Shown one piece after another: positions 1-7,418 of a stretch of 64,000 nucleotides of DNA. The stretch's first letter is position 1, and each line of letters begins with the position of its first letter. Source of the DNA: JALORV01 sp035429805 (GTDB lineage Bacteria > Pseudomonadota > Gammaproteobacteria > Burkholderiales > Burkholderiaceae_F); NCBI GenBank assembly GCA_035429805.1, contig DAOMFL010000003.1:1-64000 (forward strand), written 5' to 3'. The translations under genes and the position numbers were made by a program. A model generated the notes under the pieces. It was not told the origin of the DNA, did no database searches, and was given only the letters and a program-made list of their open reading frames with translations.

Positions 1-45
1 GTGCACGTGCGATCGGCGCAGCCGATCGCGTACACGAGCGACGCT
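1..45 (-). repeat. Partial copy of an interspersed variable-hairpin repeat
   Basis: The bases read GTGCACGTGC, then a 7-bp stem GATCGGC/GCCGATC with a GCA loop, then GCGTACACGAGCGACGCT. The same two constant boxes flank a different stem at 10785-10836, and they appear reversed at 10435-10470 and 38054-38082. The outer box ends inside the stop codon of the minus-strand gene at 45-452. The rest of the element would lie left of the window. It may double as a transcription terminator or RNA end-protecting hairpin for that gene, but no T-run follows, so this is inference. Confidence 0.7.
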
Positions 46-452
46 CACCCTATTCGCCACTCCCCCCCGCACTGCGCACAGCGCACGCGCAGCCAGCGCG
101 GACGGCCGGCTTCCGGAGGGTCGTCATCGGATGCCGCTTCCTGGCCGAGCACGCGGAACTTGCCCCAGGTCTTGCAGGTCGGGCACGCGGCCCCTTCGGC
201 GAAGCGCTCCGCGCGCGCCAGCAGCACGTTGAATCGCTTCCATGACACCAGCACCAGCAGGCCACCCGCGGCCGCCACGAGCAGCGTGCTCACGTAGCCG
301 GTTCCCGACTTCATGTCGCTCAGGACTTCGGCGCCCGCCAGCAACAGGATGAGCGCAACGAAGCCCAGCGCAAGGTAGGCGTGGCTCTCGATCAGCTGGC
401 GTTCGTACCAGCGACGGAAACCGAAGCGCTGGATGTAGTCACTCGGCTGCAC
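45..452 (-). CDS. Small membrane protein with C-terminal zinc ribbon, unknown function
   Basis: A GTG start at 452 gives about 135 residues and places the gene 8 bases after the stop of the response regulator, so it is probably the last gene of the kinase operon. A longer reading from 569 would overlap the response regulator and is unlikely. Two hydrophobic segments are visible (about residues 24-45 and 53-73), followed by a soluble tail with CPTC and CAQC pairs about 40 residues apart, the pattern of a zinc ribbon. I do not recognise the family. The context suggests a membrane partner of the adjoining two-component system, but nothing in the sequence proves a role. Confidence 0.6.
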   Translation of the reverse strand: MQPSDYIQRFGFRRWYERQLIESHAYLALGFVALILLLAGAEVLSDMKSGTGYVSTLLVAAAGGLLVLVSWKRFNVLLARAERFAEGAACPTCKTWGKFRVLGQEAASDDDPPEAGRPRWLRVRCAQCGGEWRIG

Positions 453-459
453 GTCGCGC

Positions 460-1047
460 CTAGCGCGGAATCGAATTGAGCCGGTTGGCCGCCTCGACCA
501 TGTTGGCGGCGAGCTGTGCCACCGTCGTGCCCTCTGAACGTGCCTGCGCCCGCAGCGCTTCGAGCGCACGGTCGCTGTCGATGCGCAGCCGCTCCATCAG
601 GATCCCGAGTGCGATGTGTTCGTCGCGGCTGGCGGCGCCGCTGTCGGCCGCGGCTGCCGGCGCCGCCTGCAGTTCCTCCCAGCGACCCAGCGCCGCGCGG
701 ACCGCAGGCACGATCTGGCGCACGTCGAGCGGCTTCACGAGATAGCCGAGCGCGCCCATGCGGGTCGCCTCCTCGACGATGTCCGCGTCGCCAAAAGCCG
801 ACAGGAACATGAATCCGGTGCGGGTGTTCGCCGCGAGGTAGCGCGCGACGTCCATGCCCGACTTGCCCTGCATGCGCATGTCGAGAATCGCGAGCTTCGG
901 CTTGTACTTGCGGGCCAGCAGGATGCCGTCGTCGCCGTTGTCGGCTTCGATCACCTCGAAACCCGCCTGCTTCAGGCCGGCCACGAGGGTCGCCAGCACC
1001 AGACGGTCATCATCGACCACGAGTATCAGGGGATGCTCTTCGCTCAT
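460..1047 (-). CDS. Response regulator with ANTAR RNA-binding output domain
   Basis: The protein is about 195 residues counted from ATG 1047. A TTG at 1062 would add five residues. The N-terminal half is a CheY-like receiver: an acidic triplet DDD near residue 12, phospho-acceptor Asp56 in the LDMRM stretch, and the conserved Lys of LVKPL near residue 105. The last 60 residues (EHIALGILMERLRIDSDRAL onward) match the ANTAR domain of AmiR, NasR and EutV, which binds paired hexaloop hairpins in leader RNA and prevents transcription termination. It follows the kinase gene by 33 bases on the same strand. HisKA_2 kinases are the usual partners of ANTAR regulators (EutW/EutV), so cognate pairing is very likely. 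The target RNAs are unknown. Confidence 0.9.
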   Translation of the reverse strand: MSEEHPLILVVDDDRLVLATLVAGLKQAGFEVIEADNGDDGILLARKYKPKLAILDMRMQGKSGMDVARYLAANTRTGFMFLSAFGDADIVEEATRMGALGYLVKPLDVRQIVPAVRAALGRWEELQAAPAAAADSGAASRDEHIALGILMERLRIDSDRALEALRAQARSEGTTVAQLAANMVEAANRLNSIPR

Positions 1048-1095
1048 CTTCGCTCGCTTCAAACCCCGCCGCCGGCGATCGCACGCCGCGCCGGC

Positions 1096-4000
1096 TCAGA
1101 CATTTTCCTCGCGAATCGCCGGCGGTGCGAGCTGCAGGCGCGCCACGACCACCGGTCCCATGGCCTCGATCGACAACCGCGCACCGCGACGCGGCAGCAG
1201 CGCCTTGACGAGGCCGAGTCCGGACACGCTGGCAGCAATGTCCGGCAAGCTGAACCCCGGCTTCAGCTGCCCCGGGTTCTCGATCGTGAAATCCATGCCT
1301 TCCGGGCGCCCGGTGACTCGCACCTGGATCACATCGGACCGGCTTGAACGGTGCTTGATCGCGTTGGTGCCGAGCTCGTTGATCACCAGCGCCAGCGGCA
1401 CCGCCTCGCTCTCGGGCAGGCCGAAGCGCCAGAGGTCCGGCGCTGGCGGATCGAAGCGCACTTCGACGCCGAACATGCTGCCGAGGTTCTGGAAGATGCC
1501 CTGCGCCACGCCCAGCACCGGCAGGGTGCCGGTCGAGCGGATCTGCAGGCCGTGCACCTGGGCGATGGCCTGGATCTGGGCCGCAGCCTCTTCCAGCGCA
1601 GGAGCCACCTCGGGCCGCGCGGCGGCCGCCTGCTGGATCAGCCCGGCCACGCCCTGCAGGTTGTTCTTGATCCGATGGTGCACCTCACGCACTAGGATGT
1701 CGCGCTGCTTGACGATTTCCTCCATGCGCTGCCGCTCCGCCGCTTCGCGCTCCGTGATGTCGTCAGCCACGCCGAAAACGCGGATCGCACCGTCTTCCAT
1801 GCGCACCGGATTGAGCCGCACGTCGATCAGGCGGACACCGCGCGAATAGTGGTTGATGTGCACCCGGAACTCGGTCCGGAGCAGCCGCCGCATCCGCGCG
1901 ACGAGCCGCGGCAGCAGCCGCAGGATGCCGGGCATTTCCTCGGCGATGACCAGGCGCAGCGCGCTGCGCGGGTTCTCCACCAGTTCCTCCGGCTGGGCTC
2001 CTATCAGCGCCTGGTAGCGCGGATTGACATAGAGCACGTTCGCGAAGTCGCCGGTCATGATGAAGACCAGCTGGTCGATGTTCTCGGCGAACTGGCGGAA
2101 CCGCGTTTCGGTCTCGCGCAGCGCCACTTCGGCCCGCACTTCCTCGGTCAGGTCGTCGATGATCGACATCACGTATCGAGGCAGCGCTTCGACTCCCGGA
2201 CCCGGTTCGAACAGCGGCACCACGCGCTGGTTCACGGTCAGGCGCTTGCCATCGGCGCGCAGCATGACGTCGCGCGGGCGGTCGACCTGCGAGCCCGTCG
2301 CCAGCGCCTTGCGGTCGAGCTCGGCGTACAGGTCGGCGAACTGCCGCGCGTATACCTCGCGCCAGGTGCGGCCGATCACCTGCTGCCGCGATAGCCCGGT
2401 GATCAGCTCGCCGGCGCGATTGAGGCTGACGAAGCGGCCCGTCTCGGCCTCGCGCACGGACACCAGCACCGGCAGGTTCTCGACGACGAGGTCGAGGTAG
2501 TTGCGCACCCGCTTCAGCTCCTCTTCCGAGCGGCGGCGCGCATCGACGTCCATCAGCGACAGGATGAGGCCGCGCTCCGGCGCGCCCGGTTCCAGCAGAC
2601 GCCCGTTGCCGGCGCACCAGAAGGTACTGCCGTCGGCGCGGCGCATCAGCAACTCGAACGAGTAGCGATCGTCGGCGTGCGTGTCCATCACCTCGGCCGA
2701 AACCTGCTCCCAGTCGGCCGGCGCCGCGAACAGCGAGGACACGACCAGTTCCGAGTAGTCGCGCGGGTCGTAGCCGAACAGGCGCTCGGTCGCGGCGTTG
2801 GCCTTGAGGATAAGGTCGTTCGACACATACAGCATCGCGACCAGCGCATTGTCGAAGATGAGCTGCAGTTCTGCGAGCGTCGAGCGCAGTTCGCGCTCCG
2901 AGCGCTTGCGCTCGTCGATGTCGACGAAGGCAAAGATGTAGCCGAGCTCCGGCCGCTCCGGATTGACCGCGCGGCCCTGCACGGCGACCCAGATCGGGTC
3001 TGCCTTGCGCCGGTACATGTAGAGCTCGAACTCGCACGCACCGGTCTCGCGGATGCGCGGATAGTGTTCTGCCAGGCTGGCGAGCAGCAGGTGGTCGGTC
3101 GGATGCGTGAAGAGCTGGATCTGCTTCACCAGCCCGCCCGGTTCGCACGCCAGCAGCTCGTCCATCGCGCTGTTGGCGCGCACCGGACGGCCGTCGCGCA
3201 CGAACAGCAGCCCGACCAGCGCAGTGTCGAAGATCAGCTGCTGCTGCGCCAGCGCGGTCTGCAGTTCCTCTTCCTGCTTCTTGCGATCGGAGATGTCGAG
3301 GATCGACGCGATCATTCCCTGCGCCGGCACCTTGGGGTCGATCTTGCGCAGCGACACCAGGCCCCAGAAGGTGCCGCTGCGGCCCTTCATCAGGCCCTCG
3401 AACGACGCCGGGCTGCCGGTCGCGAGCTGCGCTCGCAAGGGCGTGATCGCCTCGAAATAGTCGGCCTCCGAAGCGAACAGCGCCCCGATTGGCGTGCCCA
3501 CCAGCTCGGCGCCCGGGCGGCCGAACATGAACTGCGCCTGCGCATTGCAGCGGACCACCCGGTCGTCCTGCAGGTGCATGACCCCGGTCGCCGTCGCGTC
3601 GAGCACGACGTTGAGTTCGAGCAGCGAGCGCGACAGCGCCTCGCGCTGCCGCTTCATCTCGGAGATGTTCTGGAACGTGTAGATCGCCTCGCGCAGCGAC
3701 TCCACACCGGTCGACTCCGACTGGATCGGGCGTGCCTGCACCAGACACCATATGGGTTCGCCGTCCTTGCGGAAAAGCACGACCTCGGCGCTCGTGGTCT
3801 GGTTGGCGCGCACCACCGGCATGCCGGAGATCTCGTTCGGCATGCGGCTGTCGCGGTCGATCGTCAGGTCCCATAGCGGCATGCCGATGACCTGGCCGTC
3901 GCGGTAGCCGAACATGTCGGAGAACTCGCGGTTCGCTAGCAGGATCTTGCCCGACATCGTCTGCGCAACACCGACCGACATCGTCTCGAACAGCGTCTGC

Positions 4001-5742
4001 TGGTCGCGCAGCGCTACCTGCAGCTGTTCCTCGAATATCTTGCGGTCGGTGAAGTTCTCCAGCACCAGCAGGTAATGCCGCGGGCCCTCGCCGCCCGCCA
4101 CGGCACGCGCGTGCAGCCGGGTCCACACCGTGCGGCCGTCGCGGTGCGTGAAGCGGCGATCCGCGGCGTCGCTCTGCAGCACACCTGACCGCAGCTGCTC
4201 GCGCACACGGCAGTAGCCGGCCAGGTCCGCGGCAATGACGAACGTTTCCGGATCCTGCCCGATCAGTTCGTCGACCGGATAGCCGAGCGCGTCGCTGGCC
4301 GAGCGGTTCGCGCCGATCACGCGGAAGCCGGCATCGAGCAGCAGCGTGGCCACGGGGCTCTCATCGAACAACGCCCGAAACCGCTCCGCGCTCTCGGTGA
4401 GCGCCAGCTCGGCGCGGCGCCGCTCGCTTGCATCGCGCGCCAGCAGCAGGATGAATTCGCGCCCGCCCTGCTCCACTCTCTGCACGACGACCTCGACCGG
4501 AAAGGCCGAGCCGAAGCGGTTCCGGTAGGTGGCCGGCCCGCGGTACGAGCCGCGCGCGCGCAGCTGCTCGTAGAGTGCCTCGAAGCCGTCCGCACCGAGA
4601 CCGGTGTCGATCTCGCCGAGCGCGGCGCCGCGCAGGCCATCGCGGTCGTAGCCGAGCACCGACAGCGCGGTCTCGTTGGCATCGACAATGCTGCCGTGGC
4701 GGTCGACCTCGAGCACCATTTCACCCACGCGCTCGAGCGCGCGCTGCAGCGCGGCCAGCGAGCCCTCGGCGAAGTGGTCCCGGTCGATGCGTTCGACCGT
4801 CGCGAATACGCCGTCGTAGCGGCCGCCCGCGTCGAACACGGGCGTCAGCTTGACGCGGACCCAGGGCTGCTCGCCTTCCGGCGACCGTGCCTCGATCTCG
4901 ATCGGCGTCCGCGCCGCGCCACTGGACAGGCGCAGCAGCTCGGCCTCGACGCCTGCGAGGCGCGACAGCCCCGCAGCTTCGCCAAAGGTCCGGCCGAGCA
5001 CCTCGTGCGCAGGCACGCCCAGAAGCTCCTCGAGATGGTCGTTCCAGACGCGGTAGGTGTCATCGCGGTCGAGCACGCCAATGCCGAGGCTGGCGCTCGC
5101 AAGCAGCCCCTCGATGAACTCGGCCGCCGCACGTGTCGCGCGCAGTGCCGACTTGGGCACCGTGACGTCGCGCAGCACCGCCGTCACGTGCAGGTGCTGC
5201 GGATCGACACCGGTCTCGATCTGCAGGCGCACGTCGAACAGCTTCGAACCGGTCGGATGCGGATACAGGAACTTGAACCAGCGCGCCTCGTGCGATTCGA
5301 GCACCGCCGCAAGGCTCTGGTTCCAGAGCGGCGCGAACGCTGCGAAGCGCTCGACCTCTTCGAGCGCGTGGTCGATGAACTCACGGCGCGATATCGCCGT
5401 CGCGCGCTCGATCGCCGGGTTGGCGTAGACGACGCGCCGCTCGGCATCGAAGCGCAGGATCGCGTCCGGGCACTCCTCGAAGAACTCGAGCCCCGGTGCT
5501 GCAGTCACGCTGCCGCGAACGTCGGGGGACGGCTGCGCAGCGGCCGCGGGGGGCGCCATGCCGAACGCCAGTCCGCGATCGGTCGACGTCACATCGGGCG
5601 CTGGCGCAAGGCCCTCGTCGCTCCGCACGCGCGGAGGTGTCGGGCGGCGGAGCCGGGCGGGGGAGTCGGACACGCGTGGGCGGCGAGGCGCGATCGGGTT
5701 CAAATCAAGAATACTCCACGCGTGCTGCCAGAAGCGCGCCAC
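1096..5742 (-). CDS. Soluble sensor histidine kinase with ten PAS domains, HisKA_2 type
   Basis: The reading frame encodes up to 1548 residues. After a proline-rich, probably disordered N-terminus (about 1-80), ten successive PAS modules of about 120 residues can be read. Each opens with a phrase such as LFDESPVATLLLD or LIFDNALVAMLYV and is followed by the YxNxA-type strand. PAS 6-8 and their linkers resemble one another closely, suggesting internal duplication. The phospho-acceptor segment VREVHHRIKNNLQG (His1355/His1356) identifies HisKA_2, and the ATPase domain follows with N-box Asn1455 in NELGTNAIKH and a GLGLV G-box. I see no transmembrane segment, so it should sense cytoplasmic signals. 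The start is uncertain: GTG 5742 is the longest reading, and an ATG at 5559 is possible. It drives the ANTAR regulator just downstream. Confidence 0.92.
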   Translation of the reverse strand: MARFWQHAWSILDLNPIAPRRPRVSDSPARLRRPTPPRVRSDEGLAPAPDVTSTDRGLAFGMAPPAAAAQPSPDVRGSVTAAPGLEFFEECPDAILRFDAERRVVYANPAIERATAISRREFIDHALEEVERFAAFAPLWNQSLAAVLESHEARWFKFLYPHPTGSKLFDVRLQIETGVDPQHLHVTAVLRDVTVPKSALRATRAAAEFIEGLLASASLGIGVLDRDDTYRVWNDHLEELLGVPAHEVLGRTFGEAAGLSRLAGVEAELLRLSSGAARTPIEIEARSPEGEQPWVRVKLTPVFDAGGRYDGVFATVERIDRDHFAEGSLAALQRALERVGEMVLEVDRHGSIVDANETALSVLGYDRDGLRGAALGEIDTGLGADGFEALYEQLRARGSYRGPATYRNRFGSAFPVEVVVQRVEQGGREFILLLARDASERRRAELALTESAERFRALFDESPVATLLLDAGFRVIGANRSASDALGYPVDELIGQDPETFVIAADLAGYCRVREQLRSGVLQSDAADRRFTHRDGRTVWTRLHARAVAGGEGPRHYLLVLENFTDRKIFEEQLQVALRDQQTLFETMSVGVAQTMSGKILLANREFSDMFGYRDGQVIGMPLWDLTIDRDSRMPNEISGMPVVRANQTTSAEVVLFRKDGEPIWCLVQARPIQSESTGVESLREAIYTFQNISEMKRQREALSRSLLELNVVLDATATGVMHLQDDRVVRCNAQAQFMFGRPGAELVGTPIGALFASEADYFEAITPLRAQLATGSPASFEGLMKGRSGTFWGLVSLRKIDPKVPAQGMIASILDISDRKKQEEELQTALAQQQLIFDTALVGLLFVRDGRPVRANSAMDELLACEPGGLVKQIQLFTHPTDHLLLASLAEHYPRIRETGACEFELYMYRRKADPIWVAVQGRAVNPERPELGYIFAFVDIDERKRSERELRSTLAELQLIFDNALVAMLYVSNDLILKANAATERLFGYDPRDYSELVVSSLFAAPADWEQVSAEVMDTHADDRYSFELLMRRADGSTFWCAGNGRLLEPGAPERGLILSLMDVDARRRSEEELKRVRNYLDLVVENLPVLVSVREAETGRFVSLNRAGELITGLSRQQVIGRTWREVYARQFADLYAELDRKALATGSQVDRPRDVMLRADGKRLTVNQRVVPLFEPGPGVEALPRYVMSIIDDLTEEVRAEVALRETETRFRQFAENIDQLVFIMTGDFANVLYVNPRYQALIGAQPEELVENPRSALRLVIAEEMPGILRLLPRLVARMRRLLRTEFRVHINHYSRGVRLIDVRLNPVRMEDGAIRVFGVADDITEREAAERQRMEEIVKQRDILVREVHHRIKNNLQGVAGLIQQAAAARPEVAPALEEAAAQIQAIAQVHGLQIRSTGTLPVLGVAQGIFQNLGSMFGVEVRFDPPAPDLWRFGLPESEAVPLALVINELGTNAIKHRSSRSDVIQVRVTGRPEGMDFTIENPGQLKPGFSLPDIAASVSGLGLVKALLPRRGARLSIEAMGPVVVARLQLAPPAIREENV

Positions 5743-5800
5743 TGCCCGGTCAGCAGCCGGATCCGAATGGCCGGATTGCGGCTGCCCGGATGCCCATTGC

Positions 5801-5827
5801 TAAAGATCGCCGGTACCCTGCCGTACT
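5801..5827 (+). promoter_or_regulatory. Candidate sigma-28 promoter of flgM
   Basis: TAAAGATC, 11 bases, GCCGTACT lies 28 bases before the flgM ATG. The FliA consensus is TAAAGTTT-N11-GCCGATAA. The TAAAG and GCCG cores and the spacing are exact, but the rest of the -10 is weak. Confidence 0.6.
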
Positions 5828-5854
5828 CAGCCGCATCGAGTATCCGGTCGCTCC

Positions 5855-6052
5855 ATGAAGATTCCCCCGCTTCCCGAAGTCCTGCGCGGCGGCCATATCG
5901 GCCCGCTGGCCCCGGTGCTGCAACCCGCCGCCCGCGACCTCACGCGCGTGCACGCGATGCGCGCAGGGATCGCGGCCGGACGCTACACGCCGGACTGCCG
6001 TAAGGTGGCGGACGGCGTGCTGACGGCGATTGCGGCCACCAGGAGACACTGA
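5855..6052 (+). CDS. flgM: Anti-sigma-28 factor FlgM, short form
   Basis: The protein has 65 residues. Its C-terminal half (RVHAMRAGIAAGRYTPDCRK followed by VADGVL) matches the sigma-28-binding helices of FlgM. FlgM holds FliA inactive until the hook-basal body is finished and is then exported. Most homologues have about 95-110 residues. Here the N-terminal export segment is cut to about 30 residues, and an in-frame stop at 5801 with no alternative start codon rules out a longer protein. A sigma-28-like promoter lies just upstream, and flgN follows after 3 bases, so both chaperone and anti-sigma factor are late-class genes. The divergent neighbour is the multi-PAS kinase. Confidence 0.8.
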   Translation: MKIPPLPEVLRGGHIGPLAPVLQPAARDLTRVHAMRAGIAAGRYTPDCRKVADGVLTAIAATRRH

Positions 6053-6055
6053 AAC

Positions 6056-6379
6056 ATGGGCGCCAATCCCACTGCACGGCTGTTTGCCGAACTGCTGCAG
6101 GCACTGCACGACGAGAGCGATGCGCTGGTCGCCAACGACGCGGCGCGCCTGGCCGAGGCCGGTAACCGCCGCGAACACGTGCTGCGGCTGCTGGCGCCCC
6201 AGGCGAATGCGCTGCGTGCGATGCGGCGTTCCGGCAGCGACGAGTTCGAACGCTTTGCCCGCGAGGCCGCGCAGTTGACGGCCGTGGGCGAGGGCTCCGC
6301 GATGACGGGTCTGGGTGTCTCCGGTGCCGCCGCGATCAGCGCGCGCATCGACGCCCTCCGTGTCACCGGGTCCGACTGA
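6056..6379 (+). CDS. flgN: FlgN-type flagellar export chaperone
   Basis: A 107-residue, almost entirely helical protein with the FlgN pattern: an N-terminal helix (LFAELLQALHDESDAL), a NRREHVLRLL segment and a second helical hairpin. FlgN keeps the hook-filament junction proteins FlgK and FlgL soluble and delivers them to the export gate. Sequence identity in this family is always low, so the assignment rests on length, helical pattern and position directly after flgM, which is the standard order. The ATG at 6056 follows an AGGAGA-like site. It converges on fliA. Confidence 0.78.
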   Translation: MGANPTARLFAELLQALHDESDALVANDAARLAEAGNRREHVLRLLAPQANALRAMRRSGSDEFERFAREAAQLTAVGEGSAMTGLGVSGAAAISARIDALRVTGSD

Positions 6380-6441
6380 ACAAGGGCGCACCGGGGCGCG
6401 CATCGCTCACCCGCATGCGCCGTCTCCGGCGCAACGCGCGT

Positions 6442-7179
6442 CTACCAGTTCTTGAGTTTCGAGCGCAGCCGTGCCACCGCCTGGCTGTGCAGCTGGCACA
6501 CGCGCGATTCGGTGATTCCCATGATGGCGCCGATCTCGCGCAGCGTCAGGTCCTGCTCGTAGTACAGGCTCATCAGCAGCTTCTCGCGCTCGGGCAGTTC
6601 CTCGATCGCGGCAACCAGGGCGTGGCGGAAGCGCTTGTCTCGCAGCAGCTCCCCCGGTTCGCCGCCGCTGACGGCAAAATGGCGCTCGAGATAGTCATCG
6701 TCGTCGTCATAGCCGCCAAGGTCGTCGAGGTAGACGAGCTGCGAGCCGCGCGCTTCCTGCAGCATCTCCCGGTATTCGGCGATCGGCAATCCGAGCTCGA
6801 CCGCGATCTCGGCCTCGCACGGCGCGCGCTTCAGCCGACCCTCGAGTCGATGGATCGCATTTTCAATGTCGCGCTGGCTGCGGCGCGCCGAGCGCGGCAG
6901 CCAGTCGTTCGCACGCAGTTCATCGAGCATCGCACCGCGCACGCGCTGCGACGCATAGACCTCGAACTGCGTACCCTGAGATTCCTCGTAGCGGCAGATG
7001 GCGTCCATCAGGCCCATCATGCCGGCCTGGATCATGTCGTCGAGCTCCACGTTGGCCGGCAGCTTCGCGACCATCTGATGCGCGATGCGGCGGACCAGCG
7101 GCGTGTACTGGCGCACGTAGTCGTGCCTCTCGAAGAGGCGCGGTGCGGTGTAGCTGTACAGGAACGCTTCGTTCTTCAC
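6442..7179 (-). CDS. fliA: RNA polymerase sigma-28 factor FliA
   Basis: The GTG start at 7179 gives 245 residues, the usual FliA length, and is preceded by a strong GAGGTGG ribosome-binding site. Upstream in-frame residues are unrelated and low-complexity. Region 2 is clear (ELDDMIQAGMMGLMDAICRY, then FEVYASQRVRGAMLDEL), as is the region 4 helix-turn-helix (LTLREIGAIMGITESRV, then QLHSQAVARLR). FliA directs transcription of filament, motor and chemotaxis genes and is restrained by FlgM, encoded convergently. Its own promoter appears to be sigma-28 dependent, and its ribosome-binding site lies inside a hairpin (7181-7209), so both autoactivation and translational control are plausible. Confidence 0.96.
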   Translation of the reverse strand: MKNEAFLYSYTAPRLFERHDYVRQYTPLVRRIAHQMVAKLPANVELDDMIQAGMMGLMDAICRYEESQGTQFEVYASQRVRGAMLDELRANDWLPRSARRSQRDIENAIHRLEGRLKRAPCEAEIAVELGLPIAEYREMLQEARGSQLVYLDDLGGYDDDDDYLERHFAVSGGEPGELLRDKRFRHALVAAIEELPEREKLLMSLYYEQDLTLREIGAIMGITESRVCQLHSQAVARLRSKLKNW

Positions 7180-7180
7180 G

Positions 7181-7209
7181 ACCCACCTCGATGATCCGAC
7201 GAGGTGGAT
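7181..7209 (-). promoter_or_regulatory. Hairpin covering the fliA ribosome-binding site
   Basis: On the minus strand the leader reads CCACCTCG, nine bases TCGGATCAT, CGAGGTGG, then GTC and the GTG start. Eight perfect base pairs, extendable to ten with a wobble, bury the whole Shine-Dalgarno sequence. The loop carries a GGA triplet, the core of CsrA/RsmA sites. The structure is seen in the sequence; a regulatory role is inferred. Confidence 0.6.
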
Positions 7210-7242
7210 TCTTCGGGCGCGGCCCGCTTCGCGAAGGGGCGA

Positions 7243-7269
7243 ATATCGGCACGAAGCCCGGATATTTAA
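7243..7269 (-). promoter_or_regulatory. fliA: Candidate sigma-28 promoter of fliA
   Basis: The minus strand reads TTAAATAT, 11 bases, GCCGATAT. The -10 matches the GCCGATAA consensus at seven of eight positions with correct spacing. The start point would be near 7236, giving a leader of about 57 bases that includes the hairpin. Confidence 0.62.
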
Positions 7270-7383
7270 GGCCCGTCGACCGCCTGTCGTTGCAGCCTCC
7301 GCTGTTCGGATGATGAGCGACGACCGTTCGTCGGCAGCGCCTAATTGCAAGGCCTTGTCGTCTCAATCCGCAATGCTCGCAGC

Positions 7384-7411
7384 TCAAGCGCAGGCCCGCA
7401 CGCGCCGATGC
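7384..7411 (+). promoter_or_regulatory. Weak sigma-28-like promoter before the unknown gene at 7419
   Basis: TCAAG, 15 bases, GCCGATGC. The -10 is good. The -35 differs at one base and the spacer is one base longer than the consensus. Transcription would begin almost at the first ATG (7419), implying either a leaderless message or use of the ATG at 7443. Confidence 0.35.
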
Positions 7412-7418
7412 TCACTGC

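Noticed and set aside
1763..4126. A 787-residue frame on the same strand as the ten-PAS kinase
   Set aside because: It overlaps the kinase completely, has no PAS pattern of its own and is arginine/alanine-rich.
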